A stretch of 64,000 bases of DNA from Sphingomonas ginsenosidivorax (GCF_007995065.1 NZ_VOQR01000001.1:747001-811000); one strand, 5' to 3'; shown: positions 44,612 through 54,194, counted from the stretch's first letter. The notes: a model not told the origin generated them from the sequence alone. Program-made: numbers and translations.

Positions 44612-45792
44612 CCGACGACACCAAGCCCGATCACGAAGCAGAGACAGACGCGCAAAAGGCAGACGCGGCAGAGACCAAGTCCCAAGACGCGCCAGAAGAC
44701 CAGTCGGACGACAAGTCCGATGACCAGTCGGATGGGGTGGAGGCGGACAAGCCGTCGGTGTTCAAGAAGCCGCTGTTCTGGATCATCCTGATCGTCGTGG
44801 TCGCGGCCGCGGTGATCGGCGGCACGCTCTACTGGCTCCATGCTAGGCAGTATGAGTCGACCGACGATGCGTTCGTCGACACGCATATCGTCCGGCTCGC
44901 GCCACAGGTCGCGGGTACGCTGATCCAGGTCGCGGACATCGACAACCGCCATGTCGAGGCGGGTCGACTGCTCGCGGTGATCAAGGCGTCGGGTCGCGAC
45001 GCGCAGGTCGCCGAGGCGCAGGCGAACGAGCAACAGTCGCGCGCGCAGCTGGCGCAGGCGCAGGCGCAGGTCACCGCCGCGCTCGCGTCGCAAGCACAGG
45101 CCGCCGCCCAGGCCCGCGTCCCGCTCGCTGCCGCGATCAAGGCGCGCCAGGACCTCGCGCGCTACGAGGCGCTGCTGCGGCTCGACCCCAACGCGGTCGC
45201 CGGGCAGCAGCTCGACCAGGCGCGCAGCACCGCGCGGCAGACCGCCGCCGATGCCGCCGCCGCGCGCGAGCAGGTCGATACCGCCGCCGCGCAGGTCGGC
45301 GTCGCCCGCCGCCAGGTCGGTGCCGCCCGCTCGGTGATCGACGCCCGCCGCGCACAGGTCGCGCAGGCCAATGTCGCGATCAGCGACCTGCGCCTGACCG
45401 CGCCCGTGTCGGGCCAGGTCGTCAATCGCCAGGTCAATGTCGGATCGTACGTCGCGCCCGGCACGCAGCTGATGGCGATCGTGCCCGATAAGATGTGGGT
45501 CACGGCCAATTTCAAGGAAACCCAGCTGACGCTGATGAAGATCGGCCAGCCCGTCGAGATCCATGTCGACGCCTATCCGGACGTCGAATTCCGCGGCCAT
45601 GTCGATTCGGTCCAGCGCGGTGCCGGCCAGGCGTTCGCGCTGCTGCCGCCGCAGAACGCGACCGGCAACTATGTGAAGGTCGTCCAGCGCGTTCCGGTGC
45701 GGATCGTGTTCGACGCGAAGAACGGCCCCGATCCGCGCCGCTATCCGATCGGCCCCGGCATGTCGGTCGTTCCCACCGTCAAGGTCCGCTGA
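44608..45792 (+). CDS. emrA: EmrA/HlyD-type membrane-fusion protein
   Basis: Periplasmic adaptor linking the inner-membrane pump to the outer-membrane channel. 394 residues from ATG at 44608, overlapping tetR by 4 bases. An unusual acidic cytosolic N-terminus (1-50, many Asp/Glu/Gln) precedes one membrane helix (56-77). Then come a biotinyl-lipoyl beta-domain, a long Ala/Gln coiled-coil hairpin (about 125-255) and a second lipoyl half with LTAPVSGQVVNRQVNVGSYV. Two bases after its stop emrB begins. Confidence 0.93.
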   Translation: MTDDTKPDHEAETDAQKADAAETKSQDAPEDQSDDKSDDQSDGVEADKPSVFKKPLFWIILIVVVAAAVIGGTLYWLHARQYESTDDAFVDTHIVRLAPQVAGTLIQVADIDNRHVEAGRLLAVIKASGRDAQVAEAQANEQQSRAQLAQAQAQVTAALASQAQAAAQARVPLAAAIKARQDLARYEALLRLDPNAVAGQQLDQARSTARQTAADAAAAREQVDTAAAQVGVARRQVGAARSVIDARRAQVAQANVAISDLRLTAPVSGQVVNRQVNVGSYVAPGTQLMAIVPDKMWVTANFKETQLTLMKIGQPVEIHVDAYPDVEFRGHVDSVQRGAGQAFALLPPQNATGNYVKVVQRVPVRIVFDAKNGPDPRRYPIGPGMSVVPTVKVR

Positions 45793-45794
45793 GC

Positions 45795-47381
45795 ATGGCC
45801 GCGCCCGCATGGAGCCCGTCGCGGTCCGCCGCGGGCAAGTACAGCCCGTGGCTGATCGTCGCGATCATCTCGATCCCGACCTTCATGGAGGTGCTCGACA
45901 CCTCGATCGCCAACGTCGCGCTCGACCATATCTCGGGCGGGCTGTCGATCACCACCGACCAGGCGACCTGGGTGCTGACCAGCTACCTCGTCGCCAATGC
46001 GATCGTCATCCCGATCTCGGGCTGGCTCAGCGACGCGATCGGGCGGAAGCGGTATTTCCTGCTGTCGATCGCGCTGTTCACGCTGGCGTCGTTGCTGTGC
46101 GGCCTCGCGCCGAACATCGGCACGCTGGTCGTCGCGCGCGTGTTGCAGGGGATCGGCGGCGGCGGGCTCGCGCCGGTCGAACAGTCGATCCTCGCCGACA
46201 CTTTCCCGCCCAGGCAGCGCGGCATGGCGTTCGCGGCCTTCGCGATCGTCGTCGTCGTCGGTCCCGTGCTCGGGCCGACGCTCGGCGGCTACATCGTCGA
46301 ATATTCGAGCTGGCACTGGGTGTTCCTGATCAACGTGCCGGTCGGTATCCTCGCCTGGTTCCTGGTCGAGACGTTCGTCGACGAACCCGAGCAGGTGAAG
46401 AAGGACCGCGACGAACGGTTCAAGGACGGGCTGCACATCGACTATATCGGTGTCGCCCTGGTTGCGCTGGGGCTCGGCTTCCTCGAACTCACCTTCGATC
46501 GCGGCGAGCGCGAGGACTGGTTTGCGAGCGGCTTCATCGTCATGTCGGCGATCATCGCCGCGGTCTCGCTGGTCAGCCTCGTCATCTGGGAGCTCAACCA
46601 CAAGGATCCGGTGATCGATCTGAAGCTGCTGAAGAACCGCAACTTCGCGCTGACGATCGGGGTGATGGGCGTCACCGGCATGATCCTGTTCGGGACGACC
46701 CAGCTGATCCCGCAGATGCTGCAGCAGGTGCTCGGCTACAGTTCGCTCGACGCCGGGCTGGCGCTGACCGCCGGCGGTCTGGCGACGCTCGTCATGGTGC
46801 CGTTCGCAGGGCGGTTGAGCGGGCTGATCGACGTACGGCTGCTGCTGTTCCCGGCGCTGCTGGTCCAGGCGTTCGCGCTATGGAACATGAGCCATCTGAC
46901 CGCCGACATCGCGTTTTCCGACGCGGCCTTCGCGCGGCTGTTCCAGGCGGCGGCGTTGCCGTTCCTGTTCGTGCCGATCAACGCGATCGCCTATGTCGGA
47001 CTCAAGCAGACGCAGACCTCGCAGGCGTCGAGCCTGCTCAACGTCTCGCGCAATCTCGGCGGCACGATCGGCATCTGTTTCGCGCAGACGCAGCTCGCAG
47101 GGGGGCTGCAACGGCACCAGTCGGAACTGACGCAGACGCTCAACCCGCTCGATCCCAGTTACAACGACTGGATGGCGAAGGCCGGGCAGGCGTTCGGCGG
47201 GCAGGGCGATCCGACCACCACGCCGCTCGCCGTGCTGTACAGCCAGATGCAGCGTCAGGCGACGATGCTCGCCTTCCTCGACGTCTTCCGCGCGATGATG
47301 GTCGTCGTCCTCGTCGTCGCCCCGCTCGTGCTGTTCATGCGCTCGGGCAAGACCGGCAGCGCGCCCCCAGGAGCCCATTGA
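45795..47381 (+). CDS. emrB: EmrB/QacA-type MFS drug exporter (DHA2, 14 TM)
   Basis: Proton-driven exporter. 528 residues from ATG at 45795, two bases after emrA. Fourteen membrane helices; DHA2 motifs: LDTSIANVAL in TM1, SDAIGRKRYF (motif A) after TM2, RVLQGIGGGG near TM4, and GPVLGPTLGGYI (motif C) in TM5. Substrate not evident. Stop overlaps the nodT start (TGATG). Confidence 0.94.
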   Translation: MAAPAWSPSRSAAGKYSPWLIVAIISIPTFMEVLDTSIANVALDHISGGLSITTDQATWVLTSYLVANAIVIPISGWLSDAIGRKRYFLLSIALFTLASLLCGLAPNIGTLVVARVLQGIGGGGLAPVEQSILADTFPPRQRGMAFAAFAIVVVVGPVLGPTLGGYIVEYSSWHWVFLINVPVGILAWFLVETFVDEPEQVKKDRDERFKDGLHIDYIGVALVALGLGFLELTFDRGEREDWFASGFIVMSAIIAAVSLVSLVIWELNHKDPVIDLKLLKNRNFALTIGVMGVTGMILFGTTQLIPQMLQQVLGYSSLDAGLALTAGGLATLVMVPFAGRLSGLIDVRLLLFPALLVQAFALWNMSHLTADIAFSDAAFARLFQAAALPFLFVPINAIAYVGLKQTQTSQASSLLNVSRNLGGTIGICFAQTQLAGGLQRHQSELTQTLNPLDPSYNDWMAKAGQAFGGQGDPTTTPLAVLYSQMQRQATMLAFLDVFRAMMVVVLVVAPLVLFMRSGKTGSAPPGAH

Positions 47382-48871
47382 TGCGTCGTCTTCTCTCCGT
47401 TTTGCTGGCGTCCAGCCTGCTCGCCGGCTGCACCGTCGGCCCGAACTACGTCGCGCCGAACCTGCCCGTACCGCCCGCGTTCGTCGGGCCGCAGGGTGTG
47501 TCCGGGGCCGCCGTCGACCCCGCGCGCTGGTGGTCGGCGTTCGGCGATCCGCAGCTCGACGCGCTGGTCGACCGTGCGCTGAAGGGCAACCCCGACATCG
47601 CGATCGCCGCGTCGCGCGTACGCCAGGCGCGCATGCAGGAAATCGTCGCGCGCTCCGCCGGCCTGCCGAGCGTCAACGCCGCCGCCAATGCCAGCCATGT
47701 CGAATTCAGCAAGAATGCCGGTTTCGCCTCGCTCGCGCGCGCGTTCGGCGGTGGGGGCGACTCTGCTGGCGGGTCGCAGGGCATCGCGCTGCCGGGCAGC
47801 GGGATCACCACCTTCTCCGCCGGGTTCGACGCCAGCTGGGAGCTCGACCTGTTCGGCGGCGTCCGCCGCAGCACCGAAGGCGCACGCGCGCGGACCGATG
47901 CCGCGGTCTGGTCGAAGCGCGACGCCGCGGTGACGCTCGCGGCCGAGGTCGCACAGGCCTATTTCGCGCTGCGGCTCGACCAGATGCAGATCGCGACGAT
48001 CGAACAGGAACTCGTCCGCCAGCGCCGCGCGCTGCAGATCGCCGGGAACGTCGCCAAGGTCGGGCTCGTCCCGCCGATTGACGTCACCCGCCAGCGCGGC
48101 TCGATCACCACGACCGAAGCACGCGCCGAGCCGATCCGCGCGGACGTCGCGGTGCGGATGCATGCGCTCACGATCCTGCTGGGCGAGCCGCCGGCGACGC
48201 TGATGACCGAACTCGCCGCGTCGTCGACCGCCGCGCTGGCGGTGCCGAGCATCCCCGCCGGGCTGCCGTCGGACCTGCTGCGCCGGCGTCCCGACATCCG
48301 CGCGGCGGAGCGCGATCTCGCGGCGTCGACCGCCGATATCGGCGTCGCGGTCGCTGATCTCTATCCGCGCTTCACGCTGACCGGCATGGCGCAGCTGATC
48401 TCGACCACGCTCGGCACGCTGTTCCAGGGCGACAGCCTGCAGCTGACCGGCAGCGGGGCGGCGCAGTTCCCGCTGCTCGACTGGGGGCGGCGCAAGTCCA
48501 CCGTGAAGATCCGCGAGGAAGACCGTGAGCAGGCATATCAGCGCTACCGCGCGACGGTGCTGCAGGCGCTGCGCGACGTCGAGGATCCGCTGATCCAGAT
48601 CGACGCCGAACGCCGCCGCAATGCCGCGCTGCAGCGTGCCGTCGTCGATGCGGAAAGCAGCGCGAAGTCGACCGAGTCGCAATACCGGACCGGCTTCATT
48701 GCGCAGGACGCGCTGCTGAATGCGGAGACGCAAGTGCTGTCGGCGCGCGAGCAACTGGTGGCGAGCGATGCGCAACTGCGACAGCTGACCGCGGCGCTGT
48801 TCAAGGCGCTCGGCGGTGGCTGGGAAGCGGGGGAGGGGGCGGCAGTGCCGGCCTCTACGTCGTCATCCTGA
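47381..48871 (+). CDS. NodT-family outer-membrane efflux lipoprotein
   Basis: TolC-like channel completing the tripartite pump. 496 residues from ATG at 47381, overlapping emrB by one base. Lipoprotein signal MRRLLSVLLASSLLAGC (lipidated C17), then two OEP repeats with the NodT/CusC PNYVAP and WWSAFGDPQLD starts and DLLRRRPDIRAAERDL in the second. The last codons and the stop come from the first 11 bases of a family A palindrome (48861-48943). Confidence 0.93.
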   Translation: MRRLLSVLLASSLLAGCTVGPNYVAPNLPVPPAFVGPQGVSGAAVDPARWWSAFGDPQLDALVDRALKGNPDIAIAASRVRQARMQEIVARSAGLPSVNAAANASHVEFSKNAGFASLARAFGGGGDSAGGSQGIALPGSGITTFSAGFDASWELDLFGGVRRSTEGARARTDAAVWSKRDAAVTLAAEVAQAYFALRLDQMQIATIEQELVRQRRALQIAGNVAKVGLVPPIDVTRQRGSITTTEARAEPIRADVAVRMHALTILLGEPPATLMTELAASSTAALAVPSIPAGLPSDLLRRRPDIRAAERDLAASTADIGVAVADLYPRFTLTGMAQLISTTLGTLFQGDSLQLTGSGAAQFPLLDWGRRKSTVKIREEDREQAYQRYRATVLQALRDVEDPLIQIDAERRRNAALQRAVVDAESSAKSTESQYRTGFIAQDALLNAETQVLSAREQLVASDAQLRQLTAALFKALGGGWEAGEGAAVPASTSSS

Positions 48872-48943
48872 CGAAAGTCAGGATCCAGGGTCGCGAACGC
48901 GGGCGCCCGTAACCCTGGATCCCGGGTCGAGCCCGGGATGACG
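48861..48943. repeat. Composite palindrome, family A, copy 5
   Basis: CGTCATCCTGACGAAAGTCA left arm and ...GAGCCCGGGATGACG right arm; the two arms belong to different subtypes. Overlaps the nodT end and supplies its stop. Confidence 0.8.
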
Positions 48944-48960
48944 ATGGGGGAAGCGCGCTC

Positions 48961-49293
48961 TTACTTCTTCTTGTTCTTCCGCGCGGCGTAGCGCGCATCG
49001 CGTGCGGCCTTCTTTTCCGCTTCGGTCATCACCGACACCTGCGCGGCGGCGAGCGCCTTCGCCTTGGCAGCCTCGGCCTCGGCCTTCTTGGCAGCCTTGG
49101 CGTCCGCCTCGGCCTGCCGCTTGGCGGCGCGCTTCTCGCGCTCGGCCAGTTCCTTCGCTTCGCGCGCGGCGAGGCGTTCGGCGACCGTCGCTTCGTCGAT
49201 CGGCGGCTTGGCGCGCAACGCTTCGAGCGCCTTCGCCTTGGCCTGCGCGGCGCTGTTGGTACGGTCCTGGAAACTGGGGTCTTTGAAAGCCAT
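48961..49293 (-). CDS. Small Lys/Ala/Glu-rich protein (DUF6481-like)
   Basis: 110 residues from ATG at 49293 (MAFKDPSFQDRT). A single long charged helix, probably coiled coil (about 35-105: KRAAKRQAEADAKAAKKAE), ending ARKNKKK. No membrane or signal sequence. It resembles small cytosolic sphingomonad proteins filed as DUF6481; that name is from memory. The low-complexity helix makes distant similarity hard to judge. Confidence 0.7.
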   Translation of the reverse strand: MAFKDPSFQDRTNSAAQAKAKALEALRAKPPIDEATVAERLAAREAKELAEREKRAAKRQAEADAKAAKKAEAEAAKAKALAAAQVSVMTEAEKKAARDARYAARKNKKK

Positions 49294-49430
49294 TGTCGTC
49301 GATTAGTCCCGTGATGAAAGTCTTGTGAATAGCGCCAGTGCCGGAAGGCGGACGCGTTTGCGCACCGCCCTAAAGCATCGCATCGAAGATCGGAAGCGGC
49401 GCGTATAGCCCGGATCGCCGCTGCGGTCCA

Positions 49431-49492
49431 CCGTCACGGAACCGTAACGTCGGCGTCACCCGACCGTCACGAAAACCACATTCAAGCGTCAC
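49431..49492 (+). promoter_or_regulatory. Tandem PHO-box-like array (PhoB binding)
   Basis: Seven-base units at 49431 (CCGTCAC), 49442 (CCGTAAC), 49453 (GCGTCAC), 49464 (CCGTCAC), 49475 (ACCACAT, degenerate) and 49486 (GCGTCAC), each separated by exactly 4 bases (11-base period). The PHO box consists of CTGTCAT-type 7-mers with 4-base spacers. The array is oriented toward the lipoprotein gene, 86 bases upstream of its ATG; a weak TAACCG could be a -10 (49503-49508). The rest of the 284-base gap shows no other feature. Confidence 0.75.
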
Positions 49493-49577
49493 GAACCGCG
49501 CCTAACCGCCGAGATGCGATCGGCAGGGGGGAGCCTGAGTCGATCCATCCAATCAACGAATCGACCCGGGAGTTCCT

Positions 49578-51182
49578 ATGACCAGCTTCAAGCGCCTCAG
49601 CCTCGTTCTGCTGACCGGCACCGCAGCACTCGCACTCTCCGGTTGCGACGGTGCGGACAGCGTCGCATCGCCGGGCGAGGGCGTCATCGTCGTTCCCGGC
49701 ACGCCGACCCCGAGCCCGACCCCCACGCCGACCCCGACCCCGACGCCGGCCGCCGGCACCCCCGCGACGTCGTGCCCGAGCGGCACCACCGATGTCGGCA
49801 TCCTCGGCAACTATCGTTCGTGCCGCCTGCCCGCCGTCATCTCGACCGCGCTGTCGCTGCCGAAGGTCGCGGGCGTCGCCTATGAGATCAACGGCCGCGT
49901 CGATGTCGGCGTCGACATCGGTGGTGCCGGCACGGCACCCGGCGGCATCGCCACGCAGCTGACGATCGCGGCCGGCTCGCTGGTCTATGCCAACACGACG
50001 AACGCCGACAACGACTTCCTGGTCGTCAACCGTGGCTCGAAGCTGTTCGCCGAGGGCACCGAGACCCAGCCGATCATCTTCACCGCGCAGGCCAACCTGA
50101 CCGGCGGCGTGACCGACGAATCGCAGGGCCTGTGGGGCGGCGTGATCCTCGCCGGCCGCGCGCCGGTGTCGAACTGCAACGCGACCGTCGCCGGCGGCTC
50201 GGCGACCTGCGAGAACGTCGTCGAGGGCACCAGCACGGCGCTGTACGGCGGTGCGACGCCGACCGACAGCAGCGGCACGATCCGCTACGTCCAGATCCGT
50301 TATTCGGGCACCGTCATCAGCCCGAACAACGAGTTGCAGGGCCTGACGCTCGGCGGCACGGGGTCGGGCACCACGATCGATCACGTCCAGATCCACAACA
50401 GCTCGGACGACGGCATCGAGATCTTCGGCGGCCGTACCAACCTGCGCTATCTGGCGCTGACCGGGTCTGACGATGACGGCCTGGATACCGATGTCGGCTG
50501 GCAGGGTTTCGTGCAGTTCGTGCTCGCGATTCAGAAGCCGACCAACACGCAGACCGACAACTACTCGACCGAGATCGACTCGAACGGGTCGGAAGACGCA
50601 CTGCCGCGCCAAGCCTACAACCTCGCCAACTTCACCTTCATCCAGACCTCGACCGCGACCAACGCGGCGATCCGTCTGCGCGGCGGTGCGGATGCGACGT
50701 TCGTCAACGGCATCGTCAGCAGCGCATCGGGCGCCTGCCTCAACGTGATCGCCGGTGCCGACGCCGGCGGCAAGACGACGATCCGTCCGGCCAATGCGGC
50801 GCTCGAGGACAAGGGGCCTCCGGTGTTCAACTCGGTCGTGTTCAGCTGCCCCTCGGCCTATGCCGAGACTGCGGTCAACGGCATCACGGTGACGACCGCC
50901 GAGCAGCAGGCGCTGTTCCGCGCCGGCACCAACAACACCGAAAGCGCCGCGGTCGGTTCGGCCGTCACGGGCACCTTCCTGCCCGCCGGCGTGTCGACCA
51001 CGACGACGGCGTTCAACGCGGCCACGCTCAATCCGGCGGGCACGTCGTTCCTGGTGAATACCTCGTATGTCGGCGCGGTCAACGGCACGACCGACACTTG
51101 GTATCGCGGTTGGACGTGCAACTCGAACCGCGCGAACTTCGGCACGACCAGCACCGCCTGCACCGCACTGCCGACCACCTGA
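49578..51182 (+). CDS. Beta-helix lipoprotein with Thr-Pro linker, likely surface protein
   Basis: 534 residues from ATG at 49578. Signal peptide and lipobox LALSGC (lipidated C23) followed by Asp24. A Thr-Pro linker with about nine TP units (41-60) joins it to a C-terminal domain rich in Gly/Thr/Asn/Val with TIDHVQIHNSSDDGIEIFGG, typical of a right-handed beta-helix. Four or more Cys may form disulfides. Asp after the lipid Cys blocks the Lol sorting machinery and is also found in the T2SS lipoprotein pullulanase. Directly upstream is the PHO-box array; the TonB receptor follows and a T2SS operon is 3.8 kb away. Resembles the phosphate-starvation surface lipoproteins of Caulobacter by context; function unproven. 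Confidence 0.8.
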   Translation: MTSFKRLSLVLLTGTAALALSGCDGADSVASPGEGVIVVPGTPTPSPTPTPTPTPTPAAGTPATSCPSGTTDVGILGNYRSCRLPAVISTALSLPKVAGVAYEINGRVDVGVDIGGAGTAPGGIATQLTIAAGSLVYANTTNADNDFLVVNRGSKLFAEGTETQPIIFTAQANLTGGVTDESQGLWGGVILAGRAPVSNCNATVAGGSATCENVVEGTSTALYGGATPTDSSGTIRYVQIRYSGTVISPNNELQGLTLGGTGSGTTIDHVQIHNSSDDGIEIFGGRTNLRYLALTGSDDDGLDTDVGWQGFVQFVLAIQKPTNTQTDNYSTEIDSNGSEDALPRQAYNLANFTFIQTSTATNAAIRLRGGADATFVNGIVSSASGACLNVIAGADAGGKTTIRPANAALEDKGPPVFNSVVFSCPSAYAETAVNGITVTTAEQQALFRAGTNNTESAAVGSAVTGTFLPAGVSTTTTAFNAATLNPAGTSFLVNTSYVGAVNGTTDTWYRGWTCNSNRANFGTTSTACTALPTT

Positions 51183-51199
51183 CCTGCATCGACATCCCA

Positions 51200-51321
51200 T
51201 CCTCCCCCGCCAGGGGGAGGTGGCAGCGAAGCTGACGGAGGGGGAGGACACGAAACGGATGTCGTCGGTACCGCCCCCTCCGTCTGCCTGCGGCAGCCAC
51301 CTCCCCCTGGCGGGGGAGGAT
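51200..51321. repeat. Composite palindrome, family D, copy 2
   Basis: Same CCTCCCCCGCCAGGGGGAGG arm design as at 28711. It lies between the lipoprotein stop and the receptor start, possibly uncoupling or tuning expression of the two. Confidence 0.85.
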
Positions 51322-51365
51322 GAAATGTCGATTACGAACATACTCCTCTTGTTGCCGGGGCAGCC

Positions 51366-54092
51366 ATGAAGTCTTCCGTTCTCGTCTCCGTCCTTCTTGC
51401 GACGACGACGCTCGTGCCCGCGCATGCGCTGGCGCAAAGCGCACCCGCAGGCGGCGCTCCTGCTGCCAGCCCCGCCGGTAGCGTCGTCTCGCCCCAGGCC
51501 GGCACGCCCGCCGATCCTGCGCAACAGGCGGCGCAGCAGCAGGAACAGGTCGAGATCTCGACCCCCGGCGGCAGCACCAGCGGCGGTGACGACATCGTCG
51601 TGGTCGGCCGCAACATCCCCGACGTCGTCCGCGCGACTCCGGAAGTCGTCAGCGTCCTCTCCACCGCCGACATCGCACGCACCGGCGAAGGCGACATCGC
51701 CGGCGCGCTGCAGCGCGTCACCGGCCTGTCGGTGGTCGGCAACGGCTTCGTCTATGTCCGCGGCCTCGGCGACCGCTATTCCTCGTCGCTGCTCAACGGC
51801 TCGCCGCTGCCTTCCCCCGAGCCGCTGCGCCGCGTCGTTCCGCTCGACATCTTCCCGACCAACGTCATCGCGTCGGCGCTCGTCCAGAAGAGCTATTCGG
51901 TCAACTATCCCGGCGAGTTCGGCGGCGGCGTCATCAACCTGACGACCAAGGCCGTGCCGCAGGAGACGTTCCTGCAGATCGGCGGTTCGGTCGGGGCCGA
52001 CACGGTCACGACCAGCGAGCTCGGCTATGTCTATGACGGCGGCAAGTACGACCAGTTCGGCTTCGACAGCGGCGAGCGCAAGGTGCCCGCGTTCATCAAG
52101 GCGGCGGGCAAGAACGGCACCTCGCCGACGTCTGCGAACCTCACCGAATTGTCGAACGCGCCGACGACGCTGCTCCAGCAGAACAACCAGCTGCCCGCCA
52201 ACCTGTCGGGCGAGATGAGCTTCGGCACCTTCACCGACGTCGGCAGCACGCGCGTCGGTGTGATCGCCGCGGCGGGGATCAGCAACACCTGGCGCACGCG
52301 CTACGACAAGCAGCAGTCGACCGACGATGCCAGCGGTATCCTGACGCGCGATTTCCGCACGGTGCTGACCGACAACCGCGCGGTCGTGAACGGGCTGTTG
52401 GGCTTCGGCGCGGAGTTCGGCGAAAACAAGATCCGCTGGACCAACCTCTACATCCACGACACGCTCAAGCAGGGGCGGCTGAGCAGCGGCAACACCGCGA
52501 ACATCGGCATCCCGTCACCCTACGGCAAACCGGCCTTCATCACGCAGAACACCAGCTGGTTCGAACGCCAGCTGATCGACACGCAGCTGGTCGGCGAGTT
52601 CAAGTTCGGCAACTTCGCGTTCGACACGCGCGGCAGCTACGCCAAGACCGAACGCAACTCGCCCTACGAGCGTCAGTTCACCTATCAGTACAACACGGCC
52701 GTCAAGGACTATACCAACAACCTCAGCGGGTTGCAGAGCGCGTCTGTCGCGTTCAGCGAACTCGACGAGACCCTGTGGTCGGGCCAGGCGAACCTGACCT
52801 GGAACGCGCCGACGGACCGTCCGTTCGCGCTCTCGGTCGGCTATGCGTATAACGACACCAGCCGCGATTCGAGCCGCTACACCTTCCAGTATTCGGCCGC
52901 GAACAACGGCGCGCTCGGCGACGTGCTCGCGCAGCTGCGCCCCGACTATCTGCTGTCCGATTACATCGTCACGACGAACGGCATCTATCTGCGCAACACC
53001 TCGACCGGGCAGGGCGCCGCAGCCTATGACGCGTCGCTCAAGGTCCACGGCGCGTATGGGCAGGTCGAGGGCGAGATCCTCGACGGGCTGCGCGCCACGG
53101 TCGGCGTCCGCTACGAGACCGCCGAGGAGCGCGTGACGCCGTCGGGCGGCGCTGCGGCGACCAACCTGAAGAACGACTATTTCCTGCCCGCGGTCACCGT
53201 CACCTGGAACTTCGCGTCGGACCTTCAGGCGCGACTGCACTTCTCGAAGACGCTCGCGCGCCCGCAGTTCCGCGAGCTTGCGCCGCAGCTGTACCAGGAT
53301 TTCGATTCGGACCGCCTGTTCTTCGGCAACGCGTTCCTGAAGGACTCCGAGCTCTACAACGCCGAGGCGAGGACCGAATGGTATTTCGCCAAGGACCAGC
53401 GCCTGAGCCTCGCCGGCTTCTACAAGCGGATCGAGAACCCGATCGAGGCGGTCGCGTTCTTCCCGGCGGGCAGCGACACGCTGCAGACCGGTTTCGCCAA
53501 CGCACCGCAGGCGAAGCTCTACGGCGGCGAGACCGAGTTCCAGAAATATATCGGTCTCGACGTGCTGGGTGCCGACTGGCTGGCGACGCGTCGCCTCGTG
53601 CTGATCGCCAACTACACCTACACGCACTCGTCGATCAGCGCCGACGACCAGCTGATCGCGAGCCCGCTCCAGGCCGGCTCGCAGGTCCAGCTGCGCCCTG
53701 CCAACATCCTGTTCCAGGACGGCGCGCCGCTGGTCGGCCAGTCCGACCACCTCGTGAACCTGCAGATCGGGATCGAGGACAAGAAGAGCCTGTCGCAGTT
53801 CACCTGGCTGTTCAACTATGCCAGCAACCGCGTCACCAATCGCGGACCCGTGGGCGGCGGCGGCGGCATCCGCCTGCCCGACCTGATCGAGAAGCCGGGC
53901 ATCCGCCTCGACTTCGTCGGTCGCCAGGGCATCACGGTGATGGACAAGCAGATCGAGGTGAAGTTCGAGGCGCGCAACATCACGGGGACGGGCTACCGCG
54001 AGTACCAGACCTTCTCGAACGGCAACCAGGTCGACATCAACAAGTACCGACTGGGCCGGATGTTCACGCTGGGCGCGAGCGTGACGTTCTAA
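51366..54092 (+). CDS. Large TonB-dependent outer-membrane receptor
   Basis: 908 residues from ATG at 51366. Signal peptide (about 1-23, ending HALAQ), then a Pro/Ala/Gln-rich segment (24-75), an ISTPGGSTSGGDDIVVVGR TonB-box-type start, the plug domain (about 85-210, with LQRVTGLSVVG and NGSPLPSPEPLRRVVPLDIFP) and the beta-barrel ending in ...LGASVTF with a terminal Phe. Substrate unknown. Directly downstream of the beta-helix lipoprotein, so the pair may share a ligand; phosphate-bearing compounds are suggested by the PHO boxes. Confidence 0.92.
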   Translation: MKSSVLVSVLLATTTLVPAHALAQSAPAGGAPAASPAGSVVSPQAGTPADPAQQAAQQQEQVEISTPGGSTSGGDDIVVVGRNIPDVVRATPEVVSVLSTADIARTGEGDIAGALQRVTGLSVVGNGFVYVRGLGDRYSSSLLNGSPLPSPEPLRRVVPLDIFPTNVIASALVQKSYSVNYPGEFGGGVINLTTKAVPQETFLQIGGSVGADTVTTSELGYVYDGGKYDQFGFDSGERKVPAFIKAAGKNGTSPTSANLTELSNAPTTLLQQNNQLPANLSGEMSFGTFTDVGSTRVGVIAAAGISNTWRTRYDKQQSTDDASGILTRDFRTVLTDNRAVVNGLLGFGAEFGENKIRWTNLYIHDTLKQGRLSSGNTANIGIPSPYGKPAFITQNTSWFERQLIDTQLVGEFKFGNFAFDTRGSYAKTERNSPYERQFTYQYNTAVKDYTNNLSGLQSASVAFSELDETLWSGQANLTWNAPTDRPFALSVGYAYNDTSRDSSRYTFQYSAANNGALGDVLAQLRPDYLLSDYIVTTNGIYLRNTSTGQGAAAYDASLKVHGAYGQVEGEILDGLRATVGVRYETAEERVTPSGGAAATNLKNDYFLPAVTVTWNFASDLQARLHFSKTLARPQFRELAPQLYQDFDSDRLFFGNAFLKDSELYNAEARTEWYFAKDQRLSLAGFYKRIENPIEAVAFFPAGSDTLQTGFANAPQAKLYGGETEFQKYIGLDVLGADWLATRRLVLIANYTYTHSSISADDQLIASPLQAGSQVQLRPANILFQDGAPLVGQSDHLVNLQIGIEDKKSLSQFTWLFNYASNRVTNRGPVGGGGGIRLPDLIEKPGIRLDFVGRQGITVMDKQIEVKFEARNITGTGYREYQTFSNGNQVDINKYRLGRMFTLGASVTF

Positions 54093-54098
54093 ATCCTT

Positions 54099-54175
54099 GT
54101 GTTCCTGCGAAAGCAGGAACCCAGGGTCGGAAGCGCTGTGTTCGGAACCCTGGGTTCCTGCCTCCGCAGGAACAC
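54099..54175. repeat. Composite palindrome, family H
   Basis: GTTCCTGCGAAAGCAGGAAC left arm and GTTCCTGCCTCCGCAGGAAC right arm, with CCCAGGGT/ACCCTGGG inner ends shared with family A. Seven bases after the receptor stop; may act as terminator. Confidence 0.8.
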
Positions 54176-54194
54176 GGGGTTCCCACTCCGGAGG

